From Adineta ricciae (taxonomy: Eukaryota; Rotifera; Eurotatoria; Adinetida; Adinetidae), in contig CAJNOJ010000014.1 of the NCBI GenBank assembly GCA_905250025.1, forward strand, positions 799,629 through 863,628: DNA of 64,000 bases. The letters run 5' to 3'. Under the pieces are notes generated by a model. The model was not told where the DNA came from. It saw only the letters and a list, made by a program, of their open reading frames with translations, and made no database searches. Position numbers and translations under genes: made by a program. Positions 24,701-38,009 of the stretch are shown here, in pieces (within the stretch, counting starts at the first letter, position 1; each line of letters begins with the position of its first letter).

Positions 24701-27700
24701 ACATTATCTTTAACTTCATATTTAGTTGTTGAAATCTTCTATTTCAGAGTCAAATATCGGCCATCGGTTTGCTATGTTCGCTCAAACCTAATCTTTTCCT
24801 AAAACCATTCCTTCAACTCGCTTATCAGCGTCTTGAAACCGATCGTTATCTGGCAGTCAATCAAAAATCGTATGAAATCATGAAAACGCCAACGGGACAG
24901 CTGTACGATAAGAACGTCATGGAAACGTATGTATCGAATTATTCTTATGTTAATCTTCATAGTCGCGTGAATTGTTTAGAATATTAAAACACGAAGCGAA
25001 AGATACCGGAAATGTTAAACGAGAAAGCAAAAACTATTCTTATAAAGAACAAATGGCAGCAAGAGAATTAGAAAAGGAATTGGCAGCTAAACAGAATAAG
25101 ACTGATACACCTCAATTAACAAAAAAACAACAAGAAATGCTTCAACAACAACTCGACCTCGAACAAACCATCCGAGAAAGTACCAAGAAAGTAAGACTTC
25201 GTTTTACCTGTCTTGTCTGGCCTCGAACATGTTTCAATCTGTTATCAGATTGATGAAGATGCGAAGAATGTTTTCGAATTGTTTACAACAATTGTCGAAA
25301 GTACACAAGAACAATTCATTCCTCATCTTGGCGAATTTGTCGTTCATATTTGGCCAGTTTTACAGTCACCATTGGCATTCAATTATGCCAAAGATGTCTA
25401 TATCGCTCTCGTCCCGATTGTTTTCATGAACGACAAAGATACATTCGGTTATGCCATTGCTAATTTAGCTATTCGACTGAATTGCAGTGCATCGAAAGTC
25501 AGCCAACAAGTGGAAAAACGATGGTTACAGGAAGATCTCACAGTAGGAATTGAACGTTTGTTACAACGTTTATTGGAAAATACTCAACAAGCGAAACTAT
25601 GTAATCAATTGTCGATTGCTCGGCTGGATTATTGTTTGCCTTTATTTAAAGTTTGTTGCCGAAAATTTATTAATTGGTTTTCTCCCATTTTATGTTATGT
25701 AGAACGTCGTGACACATTCGAAATGCAAAGATGAATGGGTTACATCGATATTGAACATTTGTCGAGAATACTTTTCTATCGTTTCAACCACTGACATCGA
25801 CGTGAGTACATAGCGACGGATAGATTCTCGAATTTGTATATTCATGCTTAGAATCATCCATCGTTATTGCCACGTCGCGACCTTATTCGATTATTTCTCG
25901 ACATCAATGCTATATCAAAATCTGTTCAAGTTCAAGTAAGTGAATGCCTTGGGTAATCATGGTATTATTTGATGGATATTTAGAATGATGCAACCGAACT
26001 ACTTGAAAAACTGTGTGAATTGTGTTGCACTTATGAAAGTGATGATGATATTCAAGTTTTACTTGATAATCTTCGATCGTCAATTCCAAGTGTACGAGAA
26101 AGTTGCATTTTAGTAAGTTACTTTTTCATAAAAGTGCCACTCATACCGTTGATTTATTCCTGAATAGTCATTGAAAAAATTGGTCACACAATTAGGTTCT
26201 GCACATCCATCAATTCAAGCTGATATTGCACGACGATTATTAATTGCTTGCGAAGATTCCGAAGAGCGAGTGAAAAATATTGCGATAGAGTACAGTTGGA
26301 AATATAACAACCGTTTTATCTAATAAGAAGATTGTTCGTTTTACAGACTATGGCCTCAAGCAAAATTATTGGTCAAGGCTGAAAATGTCAAAGATTTTCT
26401 CAAAGATATCGTCCACCCAGATCCGGCAGTTCGTGAACCAGCAACGTGTGCACTACCTAAACTATTAGAAACAACACACCGTCAATTAGTACCGTTCATT
26501 CTCAATGATCTCTTCGAAATTTACACCAAAAATAATAAAGTTAGTTACAAACATTGAATAGACGATCTTGTATATAAGTGTCTTGTATAAATGTAGCTAC
26601 CATTACCAGCAGTCGATCAGTATGGACGACAACTTGAAGCTAAACCAATCGATACGTGGGAACCACGTGCCGGTGTGGCCGCATGTCTTTTCCATATGGC
26701 AGCTCTTGTAGGCGATAATATTGAAGAGTTATTCAAATTTTATGTTCAAATTGCATTGAATGATCGAAACGCCGATATTCGAAGTGAAATGCTTCGAGCT
26801 GCCACGACAACTATTGATATTCATGGACGAGTATGTATCTCTTATTCATTATTTTCAATGATTTTAGAAATGGCATATTCTAGGAAAACTTAACCATGCT
26901 ATTGCAAATTATGGAAGATTTTCTGAAAGAAGCACCTAAAACAGCTGATTACGATTCTGTTCGACAGAGTGTCGTTATCCTTATGGGTAAATTAGCAAAA
27001 GACATGGATAAAGATAGTACAAAAGTTAAGAATATTCTTGGACAACTTATATCCACGTTGAAGACTCCATCTCAACAGGTAAGCCTTCGAAGAGTAATCT
27101 TCAATTATGTTTGATCGAGCGAACTATTTATGTTTAGGTTCAAGCAGCTGTTGCAGACTGTCTTCCGCCTCTAGTCCCAGCTATCAAAGATGAAGCTGGT
27201 GCCTATGTGCAACAATTGATGAATCTTTTATTACAATCGCAAGATTATGCTGAGAAGAAAGGTTCGATCATTGGTTGACATATTCATTGATTTACTATTC
27301 AATGATTTTAGGAGCTGCTTATGGTCTCGCTGGTTTTATCAAAGGTTTAGGTATTCTTGCTGTGAAACAGTACAATGTTCTTACAGATTTAACTGATGCT
27401 ATCCAAGATAAAACGAATGCCACGCGTCGAGAAGGTTTACTCGAAAGCCTTTTTGTTAGTTTTGCTAATATTAAAAACGTGTTTTTGTTTGTAGGTGCAC
27501 TTTTTGGTTTGGAAATGTTAACAACGATGTTAGGCCGATTGTTCGAAGTTTATATCGTCAATATCTTACCACATTTACTTTTATGTTTTGGTGATAATGA
27601 CGCTAAAGTTCGTGAAGCGGCAGAAGATTGTGCAAGAGCAATTATGAGCAAATTGACCAGTCATGGTGTGAAAATTGTTTTGCCAGGCTTGTTAAAAGGC

Positions 27701-30700
27701 TTAGAATCCGATTTATGGCGGACAAAATGTGGAGCAGTTGAATTGCTTGGTATATTTACTTCCATTTACTCATTTTTTTTAAAAATCAATGTGCATTGTT
27801 TAGGTGCGATGGCACATTGTGCCCCGAAACAATTATCAACTTGTTTGCCAAGTATTGTTCCGAAATTAATCGAAGTTCTTACTGATTCCCATCAACGTGT
27901 ACAAAAGAGTGGTACACAAGCTTTGAAACAAATTGGTTCTGTCATCAAGAATCCTGAAATTCAAGGTATATCTTGATTACCATTTGGCAAACAATTAAGG
28001 CAGATGCTCTTACTTTGTTCTTTTAGCAATCGTTCCTATTCTTCTCGATGCTCTACAGGAACCGACGAAAAAAACTCAAGCATCACTTCAAACATTAATT
28101 CAAACACGCTTCGTTCATTTTATTGATGCGCCATCACTTGCCTTAATCGTACCCGTAGTTGAACGCGCCTTTCAGAATCGTTCGACAGAAACAAGAAAGA
28201 TGGCTGCACAGATTATTGGCAACATCTATTCATTGACAGACTCGAAAGTACTATTTTGATATTTTCAATTCACGCATTGTTATTTTATTTGACAGGATCT
28301 AGCGCCGTATTTAGCAAATATTCTTCCTGGCTTGAAAACATCTTTACTTGATCCAGTTCCAGAAGTTCGTGCTGTTTCGGCGCATGCTCTTGGGTCAATG
28401 GTTCGGGCTATGGGCGAAGAAGCATTTCAAGAAATCGTTCCGTGGCTTATGGAACATTTGGTTTTGGAATCCAGTTCAGTTGATCGTTCTGGCGCTGCTC
28501 AAGGCTTAAGTGAAGTTATATTTGGTCTCGGCGCTGATCGTCTTGAAAAATCAATGAAAGAAATCATTGATCGATCGCAGCAAATGGATCTGGCTGCACA
28601 TGTTCGCGATGGTTATATGATGATGTTTATCTATTTGCCGATAAGTTTTGGAGAGAACTTCGTTCCATATGTCGGCAAAATTATTCCACCGATATTAAAA
28701 GTAAATTCCTAATATTTTTAAATGAATAAAGGCGCCGTTTTGTTCCTCTTTCTTAGGGTTTGGCAGATGAAACAGAATTCGTTCGTGATACTGCATTGAA
28801 AGCTGGTCAACGTATCATCAACAGTTATGCCGAAACAGCTATATCATTATTCGTACCAGAACTCGAACAAGGTCTCTTCGATGATAACTGGCGTATACGT
28901 TACAGTTCAGTACTATTATTGGGTGAGCTTCTATTCAAAGTTTCGGGTGTTACTGGCAAAGCAACAACTGAAAGTGTCGATGACGATGATAACTTTGGTA
29001 CAGAATATGGCTTACAATCTATTACGCATGCGTTAAGTCGAGAACGACGTGACACAGTATTGTCAGGTAAAGATCTGAAGTAGTGATCTATTTTTCCTCT
29101 TTAAAACGTATGAATTCCAATAGGTCTTTATATGGGTCGATCGGATATTGCTGTTACAGTACGACAATCTGCTTTACACGTATGGAAAACAATTATATCG
29201 AATACACCACGCACGTTACGAGAAATTCTACACACATTGTTTACACTTTTATTGGGTTGTTTGGCAAGTGCCAATTTTGACAAAAGACAAGTATGTAAAA
29301 CTAGCAGTCAATTGACTCGCTCATAGTTGGTATCTCTTGTTTGATCTAGATTGCGGCAAGAACATTGGGCGATTTGGTTAGAAAATTAGGTGAACGGGTC
29401 TTACCCGAAATCATTCCCATTCTCGAAAAAGGTCTCGATTCAACAGAGAGTGACCAACGTCAAGGTGTTTGTATTGGCCTCAGTGAAATAATGACAGCGT
29501 GCAGTCGAGAATACGTAAGGCTCCACCCTTTTCTAATATCTAATTATTCAAATGTTCGATTCCTCCTTAAGATCATTGCTTTTTCAAGTACAATTATCCC
29601 AACTGTTCGACGGGCTCTACTCGATCCATTACTTGAAGTTCGTCAATCAGCTGCGAAAACTTTTGAAAATCTTCATTCGAGTATTGGTACTCAAGCATTG
29701 GATGAAATCTTACCATATTTATTAAATGTTATGCAAAAGGAACCTGCACCACACGGCACCTCAGCAACAACAGTCAAAACATCAGACGGTGAAGAGCCTG
29801 AAGAGACTGAACGTGACTATGCTCTCGATGCGTTACAACGTATCATGCAATTAAAAGCACGTGTCGTTCTACCGTACCTTGTTCCTCACCTTATTCAACC
29901 ACCAGTAGATATAAAGGCATTAGCTAGTTTAACATTAGTTGCCGGTGAAGGCCTAGCACGCCATTTGAGCCGTATCATTCAAGCAGTGGTTGCACACATT
30001 GCTGAAGAGAAAGATGCCGATGCTCGTCAACAACATATCTACTACGCTGAACAATTGATGTCATCGGTCTGTTGACATAAAGATCTTTATTTTGTATTGA
30101 TGTCATTATGTTGTCTATTTAGGTCTCGGACAATGATGGTATCCTCATAATCATCCGTGAATTACAAGATTTTTCACGTTCGAACAAAGCAAATGTTCGA
30201 CTGGTGACTATCAACTTATTATTATCATTCTGCAAAGGATCGAAAGGTACACACCAAGAGCACATTGATGATCTTCTCCGTATTGCTATTAATTTATTAA
30301 ATGATGAAAACGAACAAATATTGAACACTGCATGGGATTGCGTGGATGTTATCATCAAAGTACGATATCAGTGAGCTTTTCGAAACTGAATTGGAGAATG
30401 TTGGTTTTAGGATTTGGATCCATTGGAACTACAAAAACGTCTACCAATCGTTCGACAAGCATTACGTACAGCTCAGTCGAGTGGTCGAGAACGTGGTCGA
30501 CTCGTTGGTTTATGTATACCGAAAAAGGTTTGATTCAAAGCGTAAATCGAATAACGTGATTATACCATTGATCTGTTCAGGGTATTGGATGTATTTTGCC
30601 TATATACAAAGAGTGTATTCTTAATGGTCCACCCGAATTACGTGAATCAGGTGCTAACGGTTTGAACGAAGCGATCAATTTATCTGAGTAATGACACGGC

Positions 30701-31358
30701 AGAAAATACGATTTTGTTTGTTTTCTCAACGAAGACGGAAAATTGTTTTTTTTTCTCCTCATAGTGCCGAAGCGTTGAAATCATCCATTATGAATGTCAC
30801 AGGCCCATTGATTCGTGTATTGGGTGAACGATTTAGCACCGATATCAAAGTGGCTATTCTCGAAACGTTGAGTACATTCATGGCAAAGGTAAGCAAAAGA
30901 TTTTTCATTAATTTATTCAACAGATCCTATGGAAACATTTCGTAGGTTGGTGTTCAATTAAAACCATTTTTACCTCAACTTCAACCGACACTTCTCAAAG
31001 GTCTCAATGATCCTGCACGTCAAGTTCGTATTAAAGCTGGTAACGCTCTCGGATTACTCAGTCAGATTCATGTCCGAATCGATCCGATCTTCGTTGAGCT
31101 TCTTAATGGATTAAAAGTGAACGACGATCCATCCTTCAAGTAAATTAGCGATTGTATCTCTCTCCCTAATTCGTTGTTATTTCTAGAGAGACATATTTAC
31201 TGGCATTGAAGAATTGTTTAACAGCTGTCGCGTCTAAACTTTCTGATGATGTGAAAAAACAAACCGAACAATCACTAACCAATTGTCAAACAAATGAAAA
31301 TGATCTTGTTCGACAGTTAGCATCAAATTGCAAAGGAATTCTCTTATCACCTAATTAA
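21788..31358 (+). CDS. GCN1: GCN1, ribosome-bound activator of the GCN2 stress kinase
   Basis: Very large HEAT-repeat protein that binds stalled or collided ribosomes and activates the eIF2-alpha kinase GCN2 during amino-acid shortage. It starts [20 protein letters not shown] and ends GILLSPN (stop 31356-31358); after removing about 30-40 short introns I estimate roughly 2,500 residues, near the family length. The central eEF3-like part is clear: [20 protein letters not shown] and [17 protein letters not shown], then [39 protein letters not shown] and [19 protein letters not shown]. The HEAT series continues through [40 protein letters not shown] and the C-terminal region that in yeast contacts the GCN2 RWD domain. 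Introns fall between helices and are mostly about 50-65 bp. AATAAA is at 31473-31478. It may share a transcript with ERLEC1 upstream. Confidence 0.95.
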
Positions 31359-32267
31359 AACTTTGCCAACAAGAAGAAGGAAATAGGCGAACAGTAATAA
31401 CACCAAGTTTTGTTTTCTTTGCCGGCTGTTTTTTTATGTCTTACAACTTGGGTGATTTGTTGTTTGTGATGAAATAAAAACAGAAGAAAACCGTTTCAAT
31501 CTGTAAGATTATCCGTGTTCTTGACGTCACGATGACTGGGTTCGCTATCGATTTCTACTCATTGCCATAAGAGTCATCGCATGATGCTTTGAAACTAATT
31601 ATTCCATCGTTAATTTAATTGAATCTAATGATAATTTACGTTTGAGGGGTTACTCAGCTACTTCCGGCTGTTTGTGACGAGATAAAACTTGAACAGCGTA
31701 AAGTCATTTCATAAATAACATTTGTCAGTATTTTTCTTCGTATAAGCAATGTGTATTTGTTAACCTTTTCGTGCTACTTGTGTAAACATGAGTTAGCGAA
31801 TCGTCAACATTCTGCAGAGATATTTGCGTAATATGCGATTAAATAGCATAGAAAAAAGGCTTAGAACAAATATCATTCTTTTGAAACTAATCAAGGTCGA
31901 ACGAGTATCACGCTCTAAGTAGATATGTTCTTGTAAGTAACGCGATTTTTCATGTTCTTCTTTTTCTCCTACTCTTTCTTTCGTTCTAAAAATAATACAT
32001 ATGCAAATTTTTATAGTCTACTTGCTCTCCTCGACGTGTAGTTTAGCGAAACTTCTGAATTTGTGAGATATAACAATCCAGCTATTTTTCTTCTTTATTA
32101 AGGCATTGCAAGAATATTCATATTACGAATCAGTTTTGTGTACGATAAGGTCGAAGATAAACCAATACTCAACGGGTAGTCGTGTAACCCGTACACATAT
32201 ACTGTTCTTATCTAATATTCACACATAACGTCGTCGTCCTCAATCAGTGGCTATTTCTTTGTTCACA
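31359..32267. other. Intergenic region downstream of GCN1
   Basis: These 909 bp lie between GCN1 and the SLC43-like gene. They contain the GCN1 poly(A) signal near 31473 and otherwise AT-rich sequence with many stops in all frames. I see no gene, repeat or clear motif. Confidence 0.6.
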
Positions 32268-34349
32268 ATGGTAAAGGTAAATGATATGTTATAGTGTACA
32301 AAATCCGATTTCATGAAATACTTTAGAGCACAACTGAACCGAAAGATCGATCCTATTTGAAAATAATTGGTTTAGTTTGGATACTTATTGAATGTAGTCT
32401 TGTATCTGGAAAGTGAGTTGTTTGTTGAGCGAACTTGCAATGAAAATTTCATCATTACCTTGTTGATAGTATATTTGGTTTTGCGTCTTTGTTCGGCGTT
32501 CTGCCCCACTACCATATATACGAATTTCGTTGCAAAGTTCTGTCAGAAAAAATCGTTTCGAATGATACGAAAACGATTACTAAAGATTGCCGTGAACAAG
32601 TCGATGAATATCAGGTTTGAAGATTTGTTGAAGAAAAACAGAGGCCAAATATGCCTTCGAACAATTTCAGCTCGCATTTGCATTGGGAATTGGATTTTTT
32701 AATTTACCTGCAGTTGTCATCGGCATGTTTGGAGACTTTTTCGGACCACGGTCACTGAAACTAGTTGGAACGTAAGCGCACATATCCGTGTTATGTTGCG
32801 TTTCACCATCAGTTTGTCTTTCTTCAGCATTTTTCACTTAATCAGTTGGTTATCATTGGCGTTTGTTACACCTGGTAATCTGAAATATTCTGAGACAGGG
32901 AATTATTCATTTTTCTTTCAAATAGGTTACGATTGGTTGCTTTTATTGCATACAATATTCTCATCTCTAGCTGGTATGTGTGTTCTATTGTCATCATTTG
33001 CAATCTCAGCAAATTTCACTAAGACACGAGGCCTAGTGACGTATGTATTCACTTCGTGTACACTGAGTTGAGCAGACAAGACGTGTTTTATCTTTTAGGT
33101 CGTTGATTAGTGGCGCACAGAATACTGGCGCTATCTGGTTTGCAGTTTTTCAGGTTGATTTCATTGAAAGTTTTTCTTTTTCATATGAATAAGAGTTTAT
33201 TAAACAGGTTTTAATCGAGAAAAATGTGGTCTCTCTCTCGACGTTGGCATTTATTTGGGCATCATTTTCGATATTGATGTTTATTAGTGCGATGCTTTTC
33301 CTCGACTGGCGTTTTACATGTGCTCACACACAATCGACAAAAAAGAGTTTGCCAGAAGAAGGTTGGCGCTCGAAAATATTCAAATGTGATTGTATTTTCA
33401 TTTTGTAACATTCTAGTCGAAGTCAATCCAACACAGGATACATTAGCTCGCTATTTAACTAATCCATTGTTCGTCGTTGTCACACTTTTCATTAGTTGTC
33501 TTCTTCTAACGGTCTCGTTTCTACCTGTCGTTTGGTTCCCTTGGATAATGAATCTGACGGGAAAAAACGTGAATCTATGTAACAGTTAATCATGTAAATT
33601 CAAATCGAGATGAGTTTCTTTTGTTTTTATTTCAGCAAATCGCTACACTTTCTTGTTTAACATGAGTACGATTCTGTGTATTGTTATCGCACCAATATGT
33701 GGAATCATTCTCGATTACAAAGCAAGTCAAGGTTAGCAAAAGCTATTGATTTCCAATGACTAACTTGTTGTTTGAATCAAGGTTATGTACGAAAAATATT
33801 CAACATTTCTATCGTACAAACGACAACTTGGCTAGCATCAATCGTTCTTTGTATCATCTGTATGCTTCGATCAACTACCGCAGCATTAGTGGCTATCCTG
33901 GTTTTTGTCTTTTCACGTACGATGCTCGTCACTGGATGTCAAGCAGTAATTGCAATTTCGTAAATATGATTTAACGATTAATTTCCTTATTCTATTCCTT
34001 ATTTTCTCCTTCTTTCGGCAAAAACAGATTTCCACCACAGTTCATCGGCACCCTTCTCGGAGTCATGTGGACAACGGCAGGTATCGTTAGTTTTGTTACT
34101 TACGGCTTAACACGTCTGGCAACAAATCCTGAGCATGCTTGGAGAGTGAGTTCTCTCGTTTTTGGTTGATGCAGGTTTCTATACGATTTTCTATAGGCAT
34201 GGCTAGTGATTTTATTATTATGTCTGGTCATGGGCGGGCATATCATTCAACTTTGGAATCTGTACTTTAAATCGAGAAAACAAACAAAACAGCAACTAAC
34301 GAAGAACGAAGAAGAACTCGTTACTCTGAAATCATCCGCCGATCAATAG
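32268..34349 (+). CDS. SLC43A3-like major facilitator transporter
   Basis: Plasma-membrane carrier of the SLC43 branch of the major facilitator superfamily; human SLC43A3 moves purine nucleobases, while A1 and A2 move large neutral amino acids. A tiny first exon (MVK, 32268-32276) is followed by TM1, KIIGLVWILIECSLVSGN, then IFGFASLFGVLPHYHIYEF and a loop. Later segments match the family in order: FALGIGFFNLPAVVIGMFGD, ISGAQNTGAIWFAVFQVLIE, a cytosolic loop, NRYTFLFNMSTILCIVIAPI, CGIILDYKASQGY, then VTGCQAVIAISFPPQFIGTL and TAGIVSFVTYGL. About twelve hydrophobic helices can be counted. Exons are small and introns short. The closest subtype by eye is A3; substrate cannot be read from the sequence. 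AATAAA is at 34380-34385. Confidence 0.8.
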
Positions 34350-34727
34350 ATATATCTGTGTGTGTTTGTTTTGATTCCTAATAAATAATCAACTATTGAA
34401 ATCTTTTCATCGATTTGTCTGTTCGATCTTGTTTTGACGTTTACTTGTTATTCTAGGAGTACAGACATCATGTATTACATGTGCGTAGGAATGACTGATA
34501 AGACAAGTTCTTTTTTTACTGTAGTCCTAATTGAAAACAAAGCATTAAATTACCTCATGATGCATGTTTCATCTTATGAATAAGGATGACGTGTGGAATG
34601 GAATGTGAGAGAGAGAGGGAGAGAGAAAGAAAGACAAAGAAAAAAAACGAACTGCGTGATAGAGCGAATTTATAATCGAGAGGCCAGAGTTAGTTTATTC
34701 GCACATCGGAGTACTACATACATACAA
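34350..34727. other. Short intergenic region with purine-rich tract
   Basis: These 378 bp contain the poly(A) signal of the SLC43-like gene and, close to the protease start, a GA/AAAG purine tract at about 34606-34648. No other feature is seen. Confidence 0.6.
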
Positions 34728-36034
34728 ATGTCGACAAGCAAGAAAATGCTAAAATATTTTTTTCTATTGTTCGTTTGGAACTGCTATGTAAGTCACAATT
34801 ACGTTGTACGAGTATCTCGAAATTGTTTTGCATTATGGCAGGTTGCTGCTGAACCTTCATCATGGTCCATATCAATACCACTTCCAGATGGAACTCGACG
34901 TGTTATTCATATACCTTCTTCACCAGTCGATTCTCAAGCTGAAACTGTATGTAGACCGTTTATAACTGACTTTCAATTAACCTAGGGAATCTGTAGAAAT
35001 CAGAGTGCAGAAATTGCTTCCATTTTCGTACGGTTGATGACGGGCGTCGAATGTTAATCGAGCCTTGTGGCGGACATAATTGTGTTGCAATGATCAATAG
35101 TACTACTTCAACGAAATTTGAACCAACAAAGGAGTACAATTTCAGTCAATGTGGAATGCCAAGTAATACGAAATATTCAATAGTAAACAAGGCTTTACAA
35201 ATGAAAGTCAGCACGGGTGTGAAAAATACGCTGCGTCCGGCTGAATATCCTTGGCTGGTAAGCGATCCTGTTCTTGAATTATTCCTTTGAACAAACCGAT
35301 TCTCATAGGTACGCATTGAAAGTCGTTCAAATATTTTTTCACGAACAGTCACTCTTTGTGGTGGAACATTAATTCATCCACAGTGGATCATTACAGCCGC
35401 ACATTGCATGTTTGACAGTAAAGTTGATCGGCTGTATTCAACCAGTGGTATTAGTTTATACATGGGCCATTACAACCGTGTAAGTACAAGTCAAAATGAG
35501 TACATCGCACGACCGAATCTGTATATAATTCATCCGGAGTTTCGCATAACTCGGTCCAAACCAGCACCGGTTCATGATCTAGCACTGATTAAATTAGAAA
35601 AACCAGTCCCATTGTCACAATCAATTGGCATTGCTTGTTTACCCAATCGAGCAGACAAATTAGCCGATGGAGCATTGGCCTTTACGGCTGGCTGGGGCCA
35701 TGCAACACCAGGCTCGTCGGCAGTTAATGAGCCTCGAAAAGCTCGACTTAAAATTTCCTCCAAAGCATGTCGTCAATTGATGATCGATCGCCGTCTGCAC
35801 GTATGTGGCCGAAGTGACCGTGGCAATAATATTTGCAGTGGAGACTCGGGTACTGGTCTATGGATTCGCGCAGGTTCTAAGTCGAATGATCACCAAACGG
35901 ACTGGCGATGGTACATATTCGGTGTAGCCAGCTTTGGCCTTGATGAATGTTCTCAACGTGTCAATCATGATAATGCATTCGCATCAGTGTCGACGGATAT
36001 TGATTGGATACATGACGTGATAAATAAATATTAG
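34728..36034 (+). CDS. Secreted chymotrypsin-fold serine protease with atypical activation site
   Basis: The start MSTSKKMLKYFFLLFVWNCY is interrupted by a 54-bp intron (34788-34841) and continues VAAEPSS, giving a signal peptide. A second intron is 34947-34996. A Cys-rich N-terminal part (ECRNCFHF, EPCGGHNC, FSQCG) precedes the S1 domain. The catalytic triad is intact: His in TAAHC, Asp in HDLALIKL, Ser in GDSGTG. Odd points: the usual GDSGGP is GDSGTG; the residue six before the catalytic Ser, which sets S1 specificity and is Asp in trypsins, is Asn; and there is no R/K-IVGG activation cleavage motif before EYPWLVRIES, where GVKNTLRPA stands instead. It may be an active protease of unusual specificity or a regulatory one. 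The length of the S1 part, about 260 residues, is normal. Confidence 0.85.
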
Positions 36035-36557
36035 TTTTATGTATCTAGTCTTTCTCTCTATCCTTACTCTTCGTCTCTTTTTTTGAAATACAAGATGCTC
36101 CTTTTGGTTCTTCTCTCCCTTGCTTTTGATTAAAAAAACAACCGATCTATGAGTAAACTAATATAAAATGAAGGTCAAAGATTTGTGATGGTATTCATAT
36201 AAATTACCTGAGAGAGAAAAGGAGAAATGCTTTGAAGCGTATCTGCGGTATATTTATGATACACCTTGCTCATGGCCACTACTCCTGGTTTATAGTAGTT
36301 TTCTTATCATTAGCATTGTAAGCAAACACCGACCATCATGATTTCTCTCAAACCAACAATATTTCATTGATGATTGTACTAAGTGGGTAGATAGTAAAAA
36401 AAAATGAGCGAAGGAAAGCTTTTGTTCGATGCGAAGGACTTACCATTTTTATCGACTTGCTAATGTAATCATCACAAGGTTAATTTCTTTCTTCGCTTAT
36501 ATTGTCTATACTTGATTCGAAACAGTAGTGCCTTCTTTTTTTTCTACATAGAAATCG
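36035..36557. other. Intergenic region ending in a strong splice acceptor
   Basis: These 523 bp are AT-rich and show no gene. The last part is a long pyrimidine tract ending in TTTCTACATAG (AG at 36550-36551), a strong acceptor 6 bp before the next start codon, suggesting a 5' UTR intron or a trans-splice site for the following gene. Confidence 0.5.
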
Positions 36558-38009
36558 ATGTTAAGTGAAGCACAACGTTCAACACGGTCACCAACAGAAT
36601 CAGTTCAGACCGATTCTGTGCGTACGGGCCCGACGACCGGTGTAAAAGGGCGATTATCTCCTCAATCATCTATCACGGAAGAAGATTCTAGTAGAAGTAT
36701 CTAGAAAATACCAATACTTACACAAATCTAACATGTAAATTTCTTTCCTTCAGTTCCACCACCACCGCCACTTCCTCCTCCTCCTCCGCCAGTTATTTCT
36801 CGTGCGCCAGTCAAATCATCCTCAGCATCAGCATCGTCGTCGTCGTCGTCATCATCATCAAAATCAGCGAGTACTGTACGGACTAAATCGAGTGAAGAGT
36901 CCAGACCAATCGTTCGTGGGGTAGGCACGACAAAACCTATTAGCGGTGTAACTATTAACAAATCGACACCACGACGCATGAGTTCTGATGAGAAAAGTAA
37001 ACCTAATCGGCAAGTGTCCGGTGTAGGTACAAAGCCATCACAATCGAAGCACAAGTCAACAGGAGCATTCACTCGTATTAGTGCGCGTGATTTCATCAAC
37101 GATAAATCAAATGGGAGACTCGTATCGTATCTCAAAAGTGGGAAAAGCAATCAAAGCGTTTTTGAAAAAGTCGATACGCATGATGGCCATACGACTTATT
37201 TGGGTAGTGGAAACTATTGTGACCTAGAAGATTGTATACGGGATTGTTTATCGAAAAATCGATGTCACACAGATCTGAAATATTACAGCTCAAGTCATGA
37301 TTATTCAAGTAAACCCTTAACACGTGCTTCGGTACTTGAAGACTACAGTTACGACGGAATAATAGAACCCAAGCATCATTCATCCTATTCGAGTTATAGT
37401 CATCTTCATGATCGTGATTATTACAGTCATCTTACTGATTATCATTGTAATAGCAGAAAACATGCAGGAGAACTTTCACTTGACGAAATCCGTAAAGTCA
37501 ACGATCATCTGGCTAAATACGGTATACCAGTTTTTTCTCATCATGACAATCCACATCATTCGCATCATTCCCATCACAAACCACATTCTGTAAATGAAAT
37601 CGTATCTGCATGTCGACTTATTCTCAACGAACCGAGACTTGCTGGATTACATTCCGATGGATCACAGGCTGTACATCACGTCTGGGATGCAATACATAAC
37701 CATCCTATGCCACAAAATAATCAGGGCTATGCCTCACCAGCAGTTCGTGGTGTCGCATCGCATTTATTCCCTTCTGGTCAACCGCCATATGATCCTGTAC
37801 ACGGTGTTTCATCTCATCTGTTTGGTCAACCGCAAGCACCTCCAAATAATCCATCACATTTCTTTGCACCTGCACAACCACTACCGTCATACAATCCTGG
37901 TCCAAGTGTTCAAACGTATCCTTATGGATCACCACCACCACCACCACCACAGCAGCAGCAGCAGAGCTCAGGCCAAAGTGTTCTATCGCGTTTACTTGGA
38001 TCTCATTGA
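36558..38009 (+). CDS. Uncharacterised Pro/Ser/His-rich protein
   Basis: I do not recognise this family. Exon 1 (36558-about 36693, MLSEAQRSTRSPTES) is joined by a short intron to a long second exon; the junction creates a proline run (PPPPPLPPPPPPV). It is followed by an alternating Ala/Ser and poly-Ser stretch encoded by TCG/TCA repeats (about 36833-36862). The middle has a more ordinary, possibly folded block: STGAFTRISARDFINDKSN, GRLVSYLKSGKSNQSVFEKV and a Cys cluster YCDLEDCIRDCLSKNRC. Then comes a His/Tyr/Ser-rich segment (SHHDNPHHSHHSHH), a block with NEIVSACRLILNEPRLAGLH, and repeated VRGVASHLFPSGQP / VHGVSSHLFGQPQ units, a poly-Pro/poly-Gln stretch and the end SVLSRLLGSH. There is no signal peptide or membrane segment. 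The His clusters could bind metal, but this is only a guess. Confidence 0.75.
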
